From Leptolyngbya sp. PLA1 (GTDB lineage Bacteria; Planctomycetota; Phycisphaerae; Phycisphaerales; UBA1924), in NCBI GenBank assembly GCA_021405315.1, contig QWIH01000036.1, positions 1-34,122 of the forward strand: a stretch of 34,122 nucleotides of DNA, in the 5' to 3' direction. Below the pieces are notes generated by a model. It searched no databases. It worked only from the letters and a program-made list of their open reading frames with translations, and was not told the origin of the DNA. Each line of letters begins with the position of its first letter. Within the stretch, counting starts at the first letter, position 1. This document shows positions 7,842 through 15,313 of this stretch, piece by piece. A program made the translations under genes and the position numbers.

Positions 7842-8963
7842 CTAGAGGGCTCCCGCGGGGTCGGGGGAATCCACGCCCCCGCGGAGTTCGCCCGCGGCGA
7901 ATCGATCCAGCGCGTCGTACACCTGCGAGGGCGTGCCCGCGGTGCGCACCGCTTCCTTGAAGGGCTTGATGCTCTCGAGCTTCCCGTTCGGGAGTTCTCT
8001 CTGGAGCGACCGCGCGAACCACGAGACGCGCCGATTGATCTGGAAGACGGCGTAGCGATCGTCGCGGTACTCGCGCATGAGGTCGAAGAAGCGGCGGAGG
8101 CACGCGAGGACGTGTGCCTCATCGGGGGGCGCGGGCCGCGGGGTGGGGGGGCCGTCGGTCGGCGCCAGGCCCACGTGCCCGAGGTGCCACCAGACATCGC
8201 GGAAGATCCAGGGCGTGGCGAGGGCCCCGCGCCCGATCATCACCCCGCTGCAGCCTGTGAGCCGGAGCATGCGCTCTGCGTCGTGGGGTGAGCGGACGTC
8301 GCCGTTGCCGATGACGGGGATGCGGCCCGCGACGGATTCCACCACGCGGGCGATGCCCTCCAATCTCACGGTTCCGGCGAACTTGTCCTCGGTCGTCCGC
8401 CCGTGGACGGTGACCGCCTTGACGCCGGCGTCCGCGAGCATGCACGCGAGGCCGGGCGAGCACGCGCGGCCCTCGAGAAAGTCCGCGGTGTGCCAGCAGA
8501 GCCGTATCTTGGCGGTGAGCGGGACCGGGCTCCCTGTGGTGGGCGAGGGGCCCAGGCGCTCCAGCTCGCGCGAAACTCGCTCGACGATCTTCGCGGCCCG
8601 GGGCAGATCGGTGAGGAGCTTGCTCCCCCCGTCCTTCTTGGTGACCTTGTCCACGGGGCAGCCCATGTTGATGTCGACGACGCTGGCGCCGTGTTCGACG
8701 GCCCAATGCGCCCCCTGGGCCATGATGTCGGGGTCGCTGCCGTAGAGCTGCATCCCCACCGGCTTGTCGAAGTCGTTGGTCCGGGCAAGATCCAGGCTGG
8801 TTGCGGTGCCCCGTAGGAGCCCCTGCGGGGAGAGGAGGTCGGTGCAGGCAAGGCCCACGCCGCCCCATTCGCGGCAGATCGTTCGGAACGCGAGGTCGCA
8901 GTATCCGGCGATAGGCGCGAGGAGCAGGTTCGTGCGGAGTTGAAGGTCGCCGATCCGGAGCAC
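7842..8963 (-). CDS. dus: tRNA-dihydrouridine synthase
   Basis: It reduces uridines in the tRNA D-loop with FMN and NADPH. With GTG 8963 the protein is 373 residues and begins MLRIGDLQLRTNLLLAPIAG, the usual Dus N-terminus. The active-site cysteine is C102 in NMGCP (99-103), followed by KKDGGSKLL. FMN contacts include HGRT (187-190), GNGDV (219-223) and GRGAL (244-248). A short insertion near 136-148 (PSPTTGSPVP) and a second near 160-170 are unusual. An open frame runs upstream to 9104, but that region crosses the divergent promoter area and is poorly conserved in style. The GTG has no ribosome site but a minus-strand AATAAT box six bases upstream, so the message may be leaderless. It is the first gene of an operon with ribF, nrnA and the methyltransferase. 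DusA/B/C subtype was not assigned. Confidence 0.92.
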   Translation of the reverse strand: MLRIGDLQLRTNLLLAPIAGYCDLAFRTICREWGGVGLACTDLLSPQGLLRGTATSLDLARTNDFDKPVGMQLYGSDPDIMAQGAHWAVEHGASVVDINMGCPVDKVTKKDGGSKLLTDLPRAAKIVERVSRELERLGPSPTTGSPVPLTAKIRLCWHTADFLEGRACSPGLACMLADAGVKAVTVHGRTTEDKFAGTVRLEGIARVVESVAGRIPVIGNGDVRSPHDAERMLRLTGCSGVMIGRGALATPWIFRDVWWHLGHVGLAPTDGPPTPRPAPPDEAHVLACLRRFFDLMREYRDDRYAVFQINRRVSWFARSLQRELPNGKLESIKPFKEAVRTAGTPSQVYDALDRFAAGELRGGVDSPDPAGAL

Positions 8964-8969
8964 GCGGAG

Positions 8970-8975
8970 ATTATT
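8970..8975 (-). promoter_or_regulatory. Possible -10 box giving a leaderless dus transcript
   Basis: Minus-strand AATAAT ends six bases before the GTG start at 8963, the distance expected between a -10 box and the first transcribed base. No TTGACA-like box is evident. Confidence 0.3.
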
Positions 8976-9059
8976 GCGGGCTGTGCGGGGGGCACCCGAG
9001 GGGCTCGGGCGGGTTCGGCTTGCGGAAGGGCCTTCGGCTGCCGATGGAGGCGGTGCGTC

Positions 9060-9065
9060 TAGAAT
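9060..9065 (+). promoter_or_regulatory. Possible -10 box for the DUF1573 gene
   Basis: TAGAAT (five of six consensus bases), preceded by C, starts the only AT-rich patch in the 208-base divergent spacer 8964-9171. It lies 106 bases before the ATG. No clear -35. Confidence 0.35.
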
Positions 9066-9171
9066 TTTGGCTTTGTCACCGAGCGCCGGGCCCCGTGCGG
9101 GCAATACCCGGACGTTCGCGGAACTGAATCTTCAACCGGGCCGCTCTCCGGCCCCATCCAGGAGCCAGATC

Positions 9172-10410
9172 ATGAAGATGCGTGCGAGCATGATGAGCAT
9201 CGTGAGCCTCGTGACGGTGTGCGGCGTGGCGGCGTCGGCGGTGGCGCAGGTGGCAGCCCCCGCGAAGCCCGCTCCCCAGCCGGTCGTGAAGCCCGCCCCG
9301 GCGCCCCAGCCGGTGGTGAAGGAAGGAGACGCGCCGGTTGTGAAGGGCGGGCCCTACACCCCGACCATCACCACTCAGGACGGGCGCGCCAACTTCGAGA
9401 CCACCGAGGTCGATTTCGGCAACATCTCCGACGACGTCGTCAAGGAGGCCGAGTTCAAGTTCACGAACACCGGCACCGGCCCGCTGGAGATCACCAACAC
9501 CCAGGGCTCCTGCGGCTGCACGGTCGGCACGCTCGAGAAGCGCGTCTATGCCCCCGGGGAGGCCGGCTCGATCAAGGTGACCTTCAACCCCGCCCACAAG
9601 CGGGATCAGCAGCACACCACCGTCACCGTGACCACCAACGACGCGACCCGGCCCCAGACCGTGCTCAACATCAAGAGCTTCGTGAAGCCCCTGGTCTCCG
9701 TCGAGCCCCAGTTCGCTCTGCTCAACCAGATCGCCAAGGGCCAGTCCGGCTCATCGAAGGTGACGATCACCTCGCGCATCCCCGACCTCAAGATCCTCAG
9801 CGTCACGCCGAACGTCGCGTACGTCGACGCCACGGTGGGCGAGATGAAGGAGGTCGAGGTGAACGGCGAGAAGGTGCACCAGTGGGAGCTCACCATCTCC
9901 ACCAAGCCCAACGCTCCCGTGGGGCCGGTCAACGCCGGCATGAGCATCCGCACCAGCGACGAGAAGCGCGTGCTGACGGTGAACACCACCGGCGAGGTCG
10001 TGGGTGACGTCATGGTCACCCCGGCCCGTGTGCAGCTCGCGAATCTCTCCCCCGGCGCCCCGATCAGCGCGCAGTTCACGCTCTCGGCCCGCAACGGCAA
10101 GGCGTTCAAGGTGCTCAAGGCCGACGACGCGCCCGTCAGCGCCCGCGCGTTCTCCAAGGTCGAGTTCCGCGAGGACACCTCCACCACCCCCCCGAGCTAC
10201 ATCATCACGATGACCGGCCAGACCTCCGATCAGGGCGGGCAGGTCGCGGGGCAGATCCTCGTCGCCACCGACGTGCCCGGCGAGGAGCAGGTGAAGGTGC
10301 CCTACTTCGGCTTCGCCCGTGCGGTGCCGAAGGCGGCCCCCGCGCCCCAGAAGCCCAACTCCGTGTGGGAGGAGAACCCCAGCACGCTGGTCCCCACCGG
10401 CCCCCGCTGA
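9172..10410 (+). CDS. Exported DUF1573 domain protein
   Basis: A 412-residue secreted protein of unknown biochemical role. ATG 9172 follows GGAG by seven bases and starts a signal peptide, with cleavage likely after AVA near residue 25. A Pro-Ala-Lys-rich linker (about 27-60, with repeated PAPQPVVK) follows. The DUF1573 immunoglobulin-like domain spans about 75-165: VDFGNI, FKFTNTGTGPLEI, SCGCT (113-117) and a YAPGE turn. The rest (about 170-390) looks like further beta-sandwich repeats without the cysteine pair. DUF1573 proteins are common in Bacteroidetes and Planctomycetes. The CGC motif suggests metal or thiol chemistry, which is inference. It precedes a rhodanese and a MauE/DoxX-like protein on the same strand. 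Confidence 0.87.
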   Translation: MKMRASMMSIVSLVTVCGVAASAVAQVAAPAKPAPQPVVKPAPAPQPVVKEGDAPVVKGGPYTPTITTQDGRANFETTEVDFGNISDDVVKEAEFKFTNTGTGPLEITNTQGSCGCTVGTLEKRVYAPGEAGSIKVTFNPAHKRDQQHTTVTVTTNDATRPQTVLNIKSFVKPLVSVEPQFALLNQIAKGQSGSSKVTITSRIPDLKILSVTPNVAYVDATVGEMKEVEVNGEKVHQWELTISTKPNAPVGPVNAGMSIRTSDEKRVLTVNTTGEVVGDVMVTPARVQLANLSPGAPISAQFTLSARNGKAFKVLKADDAPVSARAFSKVEFREDTSTTPPSYIITMTGQTSDQGGQVAGQILVATDVPGEEQVKVPYFGFARAVPKAAPAPQKPNSVWEENPSTLVPTGPR

Positions 10411-10424
10411 GCCCGGGTTTTCCC

Positions 10425-10430
10425 TATTCT
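10425..10430 (+). promoter_or_regulatory. Possible -10 box for the rhodanese-MauE pair
   Basis: TATTCT, preceded by C, lies 15 bases after the DUF1573 stop and 65 before the TTG start. A start of transcription around 10437 would place the strong hairpin at 10442-10474 at the very 5' end of the message. No good -35. Confidence 0.3.
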
Positions 10431-10441
10431 GCACCACCGGT

Positions 10442-10474
10442 CAGGACGCCGGGCGCTGCCGCCCGCGCGTCCTG
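10442..10474 (+). promoter_or_regulatory. Strong 5' hairpin upstream of the rhodanese gene
   Basis: CAGGACGC (10442-10449) plus CGGGCG (10450-10455) pair with CGCCCG (10460-10465) and GCGTCCTG (10467-10474). The loop is CTGC and there is one bulged C, giving about 14 base pairs. No T-run follows, so it is not an intrinsic terminator. It ends eight bases before the GGAGG ribosome site and could stabilise the message or tune translation. Confidence 0.55.
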
Positions 10475-10495
10475 CCGCATCCGGAGGCAACCGCC

Positions 10496-11002
10496 TTGAG
10501 TTGCTCGAAGCAGATCCAGCGTGCCGCGACGCTCGCCCTGGCGGGCGTGGTCGTCGGCGCGGCCCATTCCATCATCCATGACCCCATCAAGCTGCGCCCT
10601 GATGCGCCGCTGCCAATGCCCGTGCCCGCGACTAGCGGCGGGCCCGTGCCGCAGGCGCTGGGGCTCGAGATCACGCTGGAGCAGGCGTGGGACCTCTTCG
10701 GCAAGGGGACGCCGTTCGTCGATGCCCGCCGTCCGGAGGACTACGAGTCCGGGCACATCGAGGGGGCGGTGTGGATCGCGCCCGAGTCGTTCATGGGGGG
10801 CTTGCCCGAGGTTGCGAACTTCCTCGACCGCGAGGCGCCGCTGGTCATCTACTGCACCGGCGGGGACTGCGATGCCTCGCACAACGTCGCGGCGATGCTC
10901 AACCAGGCCGGGTTCAAGCGGTGCCACATCCTGAAGGAGGGCTACCCCGCGTGGGTCGCCGCCGGGCACCCGACCGCCACGGGCAAGGGGGGCATGCCGT
11001 GA
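10496..11002 (+). CDS. Membrane-anchored or exported rhodanese-like protein
   Basis: A 168-residue single rhodanese domain behind an N-terminal hydrophobic segment. I take TTG 10496 as start, eight bases after a perfect GGAGG (10483-10487). Longer in-frame starts lie within the DUF1573 gene and give an unnatural Arg/Pro-rich N-terminus. Residues 8-26 (RAATLALAGVVVGAAHSI) form a signal anchor or signal peptide. The rhodanese fold covers about 57-160: VDARRPEDYESGHIEGA, then VIYCTGGDC, where C120 is the expected sulfur-accepting cysteine and C125 a nearby second cysteine. The product should act outside the cytoplasm on persulfide or thiol substrates (inference). Its stop overlaps the next gene by four bases (GTGA), showing an operon. 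Confidence 0.85.
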   Translation: MSCSKQIQRAATLALAGVVVGAAHSIIHDPIKLRPDAPLPMPVPATSGGPVPQALGLEITLEQAWDLFGKGTPFVDARRPEDYESGHIEGAVWIAPESFMGGLPEVANFLDREAPLVIYCTGGDCDASHNVAAMLNQAGFKRCHILKEGYPAWVAAGHPTATGKGGMP

Positions 11003-11466
11003 GCGACAAACCCACCGCCCTCGGCTGGCTCGTGTTCCCCCTGCGGCTCATCCTGGGCGGGCTGTTCATTCTCGCGGGGTATCTGAAGCTGAGCGCCGTG
11101 CCCGTCTTTGCGGGCGCGATCGTCGGGTTCAAGCTGAACCTGCCGGACCACATCGTCATCGGCTCGGCGTTCGTCGTGCCCTGGGTCGAGATCATCGCGG
11201 GCGCGATGCTCGTGCTGGGCCTGTGGACCCGGGCCGCGGCCATGCTGATCGGGGCGCTGCTGGTTGCGTTCATCGCCATGCTGGGCTCGGTCATCTTCCG
11301 GGGCATTGACGCCCACTGCAGTTGCTTCGGGAAGTTCGAGTTCCCGTGCGATGGGCCGATCGGCTGGTGCCACATCATCCGGAACTCCGTGCTGCTGGGC
11401 ATGACGGTGACGGTGGGGGCCTGGGGGCCCGGGCCCCTTGCGATCGACCGGGAGTCCACGAAGTAG
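10999..11466 (+). CDS. MauE/DoxX-like four-helix membrane protein
   Basis: A 155-residue inner-membrane protein with four predicted helices (about 12-29, 53-75, 78-100, 127-143). GTG 10999 overlaps the rhodanese stop. Between helices 3 and 4 is a cysteine cluster, HCSCFGKFEFPC (C107, C109, C117) with C124 after it. It resembles the CxCFG motif of the MauE branch of the DoxX superfamily, whose members are thought to feed reducing equivalents to exported thiol proteins. The tight coupling to an exported rhodanese supports a role in thiol or sulfur redox on the outer face of the membrane. The substrate is unknown. Confidence 0.82.
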   Translation: MSDKPTALGWLVFPLRLILGGLFILAGYLKLSAVPVFAGAIVGFKLNLPDHIVIGSAFVVPWVEIIAGAMLVLGLWTRAAAMLIGALLVAFIAMLGSVIFRGIDAHCSCFGKFEFPCDGPIGWCHIIRNSVLLGMTVTVGAWGPGPLAIDRESTK

Positions 11467-11528
11467 CCGCGGGCGGGTGATGAGCGGGGCTGGCGTGGGA
11501 CCGACTGGAAGGCGGCCGGGTGGCGACC

Positions 11529-11534
11529 TATCGT
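11529..11534 (+). promoter_or_regulatory. Possible -10 box for rpsR
   Basis: TATCGT, preceded by C, with TGGAAG 17 bases upstream as a weak -35. It lies 83 bases before the rpsR ATG and leaves a leader that contains the hairpin at 11557-11588. Confidence 0.4.
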
Positions 11535-11556
11535 TTCAGCCCTGTTTCCCGTCGCT

Positions 11557-11588
11557 CCGGGCTTCGGCGTGTCGCCGAGCACCCCCGG
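11557..11588 (+). promoter_or_regulatory. rpsR: Leader hairpin of rpsR
   Basis: An outer stem CCGGG/CCCGG (11557-11561 with 11584-11588) and an inner stem TTCGGCG/CGCCGAG (11563-11569 with 11573-11579, one G-U) enclose a TGT loop. The internal loop is asymmetric (C against CACCC). It lies in the rpsR leader. Ribosomal-protein leaders are often autoregulated, and S18 with S6 binds such an element in many bacteria; whether this one does is unproven. Confidence 0.4.
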
Positions 11589-11617
11589 GGCCGAATGCCC
11601 ACGACGGAGCCTCGCCC

Positions 11618-11860
11618 ATGTCCAAGTTCGCCCGCTTCGGCGCCCCCACCAAGACCCGCATCGCCCACGTCTCTCCCACCGGCGTCACCTTCGTCGACTG
11701 GAAGGACGTCGAGTCGCTGCGGAAGTGCATGAGCCCCAACGGCAAGATCCAGGGCAGGAAGCGCGTGGGCGCGTCCGCCTATGAACAGCGGCTGCTCTCT
11801 CAGGCGATCAAGCGGGCCCGGTTCATGGCCCTCCTGCCCTACACCAGCGCGACGCTGTAA
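11618..11860 (+). CDS. rpsR: 30S ribosomal protein bS18
   Basis: A component of the small-subunit platform, binding with bS6. The 80-residue protein starts at ATG 11618, eight bases after GGAG. It carries the family core: VDWKDVESLRKCMSPNGKI, then KRVGASAYEQRLLSQAIKR and ARFMALLPY. The N-terminal region lacks the CxxC zinc-type cysteines found in some S18 proteins. In most bacteria rpsR sits with rpsF, ssb and rplI. Here it stands alone with its own leader hairpin and a terminator just after it, flanked by unrelated genes. Confidence 0.94.
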   Translation: MSKFARFGAPTKTRIAHVSPTGVTFVDWKDVESLRKCMSPNGKIQGRKRVGASAYEQRLLSQAIKRARFMALLPYTSATL

Positions 11861-11888
11861 GAGCCGCGAATCTCAGTCTGAATGACGG

Positions 11889-11917
11889 ACCCGGTGCCGC
11901 GAGGTGCCGGGTTTTTC
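11889..11917 (+). terminator. Intrinsic terminator of rpsR
   Basis: A ten-pair stem (11889-11898 with 11903-11912, two G-U pairs) with a GCGA tetraloop is followed by TTTTTC. It lies 28 bases after the rpsR stop. The minus strand has no T-run, so it does not serve the convergent dockerin gene. Confidence 0.85.
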
Positions 11918-11984
11918 ATTGGCGTGAGGGTGCCGCCGGGCGCGGGAAGGCAGAGCGTGCCAGACTCGCCCCTGCCTTTCGGGC

Positions 11985-13919
11985 CTAGCACCCCCCTCCA
12001 CCGATCGCCGTGGTGAGCGCTGTGGCGTCATCCATGTCCACATTCCCGTCCTGGTTGAAATCGGGGTCCTGCCCCGGGCAAGGAGGGTCACCGCCGGTCA
12101 CGATGTCAATGAGCGTCGTTACGTCGTCTTGGTCGCTGTTCCCGTCGCAGTTGTAATCGCAGGGCGACAGCGGCGATGGTGGTTCGGTCCAAACAGCGAT
12201 GGCGTCTGATCCGTCAGTGAACTCGACGCGGATTGCGACCTGACCGAGCTCATTGAGGGAGCGACGCCGTCCATCTTCAGCCGTCGTTCCAGTCCACCAC
12301 CGAAAGTCAGACACCGTTCGAGTCGAGTTGCCAACAGGAAGGGTCTCACCAGTCTCGACGATCAGGTGTGTCGATCCGCTGCGGTGGAGGTAAAGGCCAA
12401 TTCCCCCGCCCGTGGAGACGGGATCGGTGGCGGAGGCAGCGAAGAGAACATCGCCGACCGAGTTGGTCGCGGGCGGTCCGGTGTAACCTAGCGTGTCCAG
12501 AACTCGGGTCCGTCCGTCGGCGAGTGAAACGCTTTCGCCTTCCAAGTACAGCGGCGCACGGGTCACGATCACATCGGTTGTGCCGACCTCGATCTGGACT
12601 CGGAAGAGCCCAAGCCCCGGGCCGGTGTCAGGCGAGGTGTAGTTCAGTGATGAGTAGAAGAGGAGCTGGTCGAGACGGTTGAGGACCAGCGGGCTTCCTG
12701 CATACGTGAGGTTCGCGAAGACGGCCCCGGGCACTCCATCTGCTGCGTCACCGCCTCGAACAACGAGGTGCGGCCGACTCAGACCCGGGGGCCATGGCTC
12801 GTTCTCCGGGTTTGGCGGCGCCACCCAGATACCTCGCGCCTTGATGGGGGCGGGATCTGTCGTCTGGCACGAACCGGCCCCAGAGAGGTCGCCCACGAAT
12901 GCAACAAGGTTGTTTGCGTTGCGGACTGCGCCGAGCGGAAAAGCGTTGTCGAGGCTGAAGCAGTGAGAGGTGCCGGGTGCGGGCGTGCCCTCTTCAGCGA
13001 TCACTTCGACCGGCGGCTCCGATGGCTGGCACGATGGTATGACCCCTTCGTCGATGGGGTAGAGCAGCACGACTGAGCGAGTGCACGTGAGGAAGTCCAA
13101 GCTGCATACGTCCATGACCGTGGTGATGATGCCGCTCTCGCTGTCCAGGGTAGACGAGCCTGCGTCGAAGATGCTCCCGTATGGCTGCAGGTATCGGCAT
13201 GGGGTGGACGATGTGTTTGGTTCGTAGCGAAAGCGGATGTTTCTTGGGAATTCGGGCATATGGGCGAAGACGTCGGCATAAGCCTGGTACCACCGGGCGC
13301 CGGAGCCATACTGGTCCGCACACGCGAAGACGTCCCAACGACCGGGCGCAAAGACGAAGTGCCCGTTGCCGACCGTGGTCCCGAGTATCTCCTGCTGACC
13401 AATCGAGTAATAGAGCCTTTCTCGGTCTGGTGTTGCCCCGGGGGTGAAGAGCTCCGCTCGCGTAGATCCAGCAAACATGCACGTCTCGGTCGGAGGTGGC
13501 GCCCGATCGACAAGGATCTGAACTCGGTACCCGTACGGGTCAGCGTCCGTGACCTGCAAGTCTGCGTATGCGCGCTCGATGGCGCCGACTGGTGAAACGC
13601 ATGGCGATGCCATAAAGAACTCGGTGGAGTCGCCAGTTTCACGGACGGCCTCACCGGCGATGTAGACGCCCCAGATGTCCTCTCCCGGTTCGGCACCCTC
13701 GCGAGCGGCAATATAGCCCAGAATCCCGCCGTTTGAGATGACGGGTGGCCCCCCGTCCGCGTACTCGATACCAAACGAAAACTGATTCTGCCACATGCGA
13801 GTGAACGCAGTTCCAGCGGGCGAGCTTGTGCCAGCGGCGGCCACGACGTTCAACTGGCCCTTCGCCGCGGCCGCAAGGGCCACCAGCACCGTGCACGCAC
13901 ACGCCAAATCGCTTTTCAT
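11985..13919 (-). CDS. Second secreted protein with C-terminal GC-type dockerin-like module
   Basis: A 644-residue exported protein of unknown function. ATG 13919 follows GGAG by six bases and begins a signal peptide (MKSDLACACTVLVALAAAAKG, cleavage near 20). The body (about 22-580) has no domain I recognise. It is rich in aromatic and glycine residues with scattered cysteines, and has the look of a beta-rich surface protein. Residues 587-644 carry two calcium loops (DYNCDGNSDQDD and DFNQDGNVDMDD), an inter-loop CPGQDPD segment and the ending GGGGC. This matches the C-terminus of the secreted protein at 203-2965, although the rest is unrelated. Base composition is lower in G+C than the neighbours (36 of 60 at 12181-12240 against 42 of 60 at 9901-9960). 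It probably shares a cell-surface sorting or calcium-binding role with the first dockerin protein. Confidence 0.85.
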   Translation of the reverse strand: MKSDLACACTVLVALAAAAKGQLNVVAAAGTSSPAGTAFTRMWQNQFSFGIEYADGGPPVISNGGILGYIAAREGAEPGEDIWGVYIAGEAVRETGDSTEFFMASPCVSPVGAIERAYADLQVTDADPYGYRVQILVDRAPPPTETCMFAGSTRAELFTPGATPDRERLYYSIGQQEILGTTVGNGHFVFAPGRWDVFACADQYGSGARWYQAYADVFAHMPEFPRNIRFRYEPNTSSTPCRYLQPYGSIFDAGSSTLDSESGIITTVMDVCSLDFLTCTRSVVLLYPIDEGVIPSCQPSEPPVEVIAEEGTPAPGTSHCFSLDNAFPLGAVRNANNLVAFVGDLSGAGSCQTTDPAPIKARGIWVAPPNPENEPWPPGLSRPHLVVRGGDAADGVPGAVFANLTYAGSPLVLNRLDQLLFYSSLNYTSPDTGPGLGLFRVQIEVGTTDVIVTRAPLYLEGESVSLADGRTRVLDTLGYTGPPATNSVGDVLFAASATDPVSTGGGIGLYLHRSGSTHLIVETGETLPVGNSTRTVSDFRWWTGTTAEDGRRRSLNELGQVAIRVEFTDGSDAIAVWTEPPSPLSPCDYNCDGNSDQDDVTTLIDIVTGGDPPCPGQDPDFNQDGNVDMDDATALTTAIGGGGC

Positions 13920-13962
13920 GGCCGACTCCTACTGGACGATGGTTGGAACATCGCCAGCAACA

Positions 13963-13992
13963 AGCATAACAGTAATCCCAATTGCGGCGCAA
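13963..13992 (-). promoter_or_regulatory. Possible promoter of the second dockerin gene
   Basis: On the minus strand TTGCGC (13987-13992) and an extended -10 TGTTATGCT (TATGCT at 13963-13968) are 18 bases apart, 43 bases before the ATG. The -35 overlaps the T-run of the upstream terminator. Confidence 0.4.
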
Positions 13993-14022
13993 TAAAAACC
14001 CCCCGGACAGGCATCCGGGGGG
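13991..14022 (-). terminator. Intrinsic terminator of the prepilin-type gene
   Basis: On the minus strand a nine-pair stem (14014-14022 with 13999-14007) with a six-base loop is followed by TTTTTATT (complement of 13991-13998). It lies 42 bases after the stop of the prepilin-type gene. Confidence 0.88.
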
Positions 14023-14064
14023 CTCTCAAGATTCGTCGTTGCCGTCGGTTACGGCCGACCAAAA

Positions 14065-15057
14065 TCAATCGAACCACGGGATGATCGAGGAGAAGGCGCC
14101 GCCGCTGTTGGCGACGACGGTGCCGTCGATCCACATGCGGAGGTGGTTGTTGGTGTTGTTGGCGGCGTTGGCCGTGAGCTGCTGAGTCTCGGCGGCCTGG
14201 GTGGAGTCGTTCTCGTTGGCGAAGACGTTGTCGAAGCGAGTGCGGCTGGCCGCGGGCAGGCTGGCGAAGGTGAAGGGGAGGGTCTCGGGGTCAGGCCGGG
14301 TCTCGAAGTTGGCGTGGTTGTCGTTGTAGCAGATGTTGCCTTCCCAGGTCGTACGGCCGCCGTGGATGAGGAGGGTGTTGGAGGTGATGCCGAACTCAAC
14401 GGAGGTGCTGCCGATGGTGCCGGGGGTGGTGGTCACGTTGCCCAGAGCCCAGGTGGCGTTGGAGAGGGTGTAGTTGGGGCCGCGGTTGCCGATGATGGCA
14501 TCGGTGGCGGAGAAGGAGTTGTTCCACTTGGAGCGGCGGCCGCCGATGTTGGTGGTGTAGGCGTAGGAGAAGGCGCCGTCGGTGGAGGCGGTGGTGCCGA
14601 TCTGGGTCTCGGTGGTGTTGGGCGTGCAGCGGAAGGAGGGGTCCCAGAGGGCGAGCTTCTTGTCCGCGGCGGCCGCGGCCTGGGGCTCGGAGTACTGGTA
14701 GGTGGAGAAGACCTTGATGCCGCCGTTGACTTCAGCGGGGTTCACGCAGAGCTCGGGGCTGAAGAAGCCGTTGTAGATGAGGGCGGAGGTGATGTGGCGG
14801 GGGAGGTCCTTCTTGCCGTTGGCGGCGATGGTGTTGTTGGCCTTGTCGATGGTGGAGGGGGAGGGGTACTGGTCGCTGTTGTTCTGCGCCCAGAGGACGA
14901 GGCCCTGGTGGATGCCGCGGACCTGGGTGCTGTCCTTGATCTGGCGGGCGGAGGCGCGAGCCTTGCCGAGCGCCGGGAGCAGGATGCCGATGAGCAGGGC
15001 GATGATGGCGATGACCACCAGCAGCTCGATCAGCGTGAAGCCCTTACGAATCTTCAT
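14065..15057 (-). CDS. Prepilin-type N-terminal cleavage/methylation domain protein
   Basis: A 330-residue type IV pilin-like or pseudopilin-like protein. ATG 15057 follows AAGGAG by six bases. The class III leader is MKIRKG followed by FTLIELLVV; a prepilin peptidase would cut after G6 and methylate F7, and E11 is the conserved glutamate. One hydrophobic helix spans 7-30. The large C-terminal domain (about 40-330) ends with an NNHLRMWIDG-like segment, a placement of an HxxxxDG-type motif common in planctomycetal members. Planctomycete genomes carry many such genes, usually alone as here, and their role (surface appendage or secretion pseudopilus) is mostly unknown. The frame stays open for 145 codons upstream, but the leader must be at the N-terminus, so this start is secure. 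Confidence 0.9.
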   Translation of the reverse strand: MKIRKGFTLIELLVVIAIIALLIGILLPALGKARASARQIKDSTQVRGIHQGLVLWAQNNSDQYPSPSTIDKANNTIAANGKKDLPRHITSALIYNGFFSPELCVNPAEVNGGIKVFSTYQYSEPQAAAAADKKLALWDPSFRCTPNTTETQIGTTASTDGAFSYAYTTNIGGRRSKWNNSFSATDAIIGNRGPNYTLSNATWALGNVTTTPGTIGSTSVEFGITSNTLLIHGGRTTWEGNICYNDNHANFETRPDPETLPFTFASLPAASRTRFDNVFANENDSTQAAETQQLTANAANNTNNHLRMWIDGTVVANSGGAFSSIIPWFD

Positions 15058-15292
15058 GAGTAACTCCTTGGTGTCCCGCCGGGGTGGGCCGATGAGGCTG
15101 TCCGGCGCGGGTGGGTCAGAAACACTCTGAAACACGCCGCCAACGGGGACTGCGAAAAACGACAACCGATTCCGCTGTGTCCTCTTGAAGGCCGGAGGGG
15201 GCCGCTGCGATCCGAGGGAGCCCAGAGGCAACCCGGGGAAGCGGGGCGGAACCCGACGCGGCAAGCAGTTTGGACACGGCCTGCCCGACTCT

Positions 15293-15313
15293 TGATCAGG
15301 ATGATCCTGATCA
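15293..15313. repeat. 21-base perfect palindrome
   Basis: TGATCAGGAT (15293-15302), a central G, then ATCCTGATCA (15304-15313). Each arm itself contains the palindrome TGATCA. No T-run follows on either strand, so it is not a terminator. The symmetry suggests a dimeric-protein operator or a cruciform site; no regulator is identified. Confidence 0.7.
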
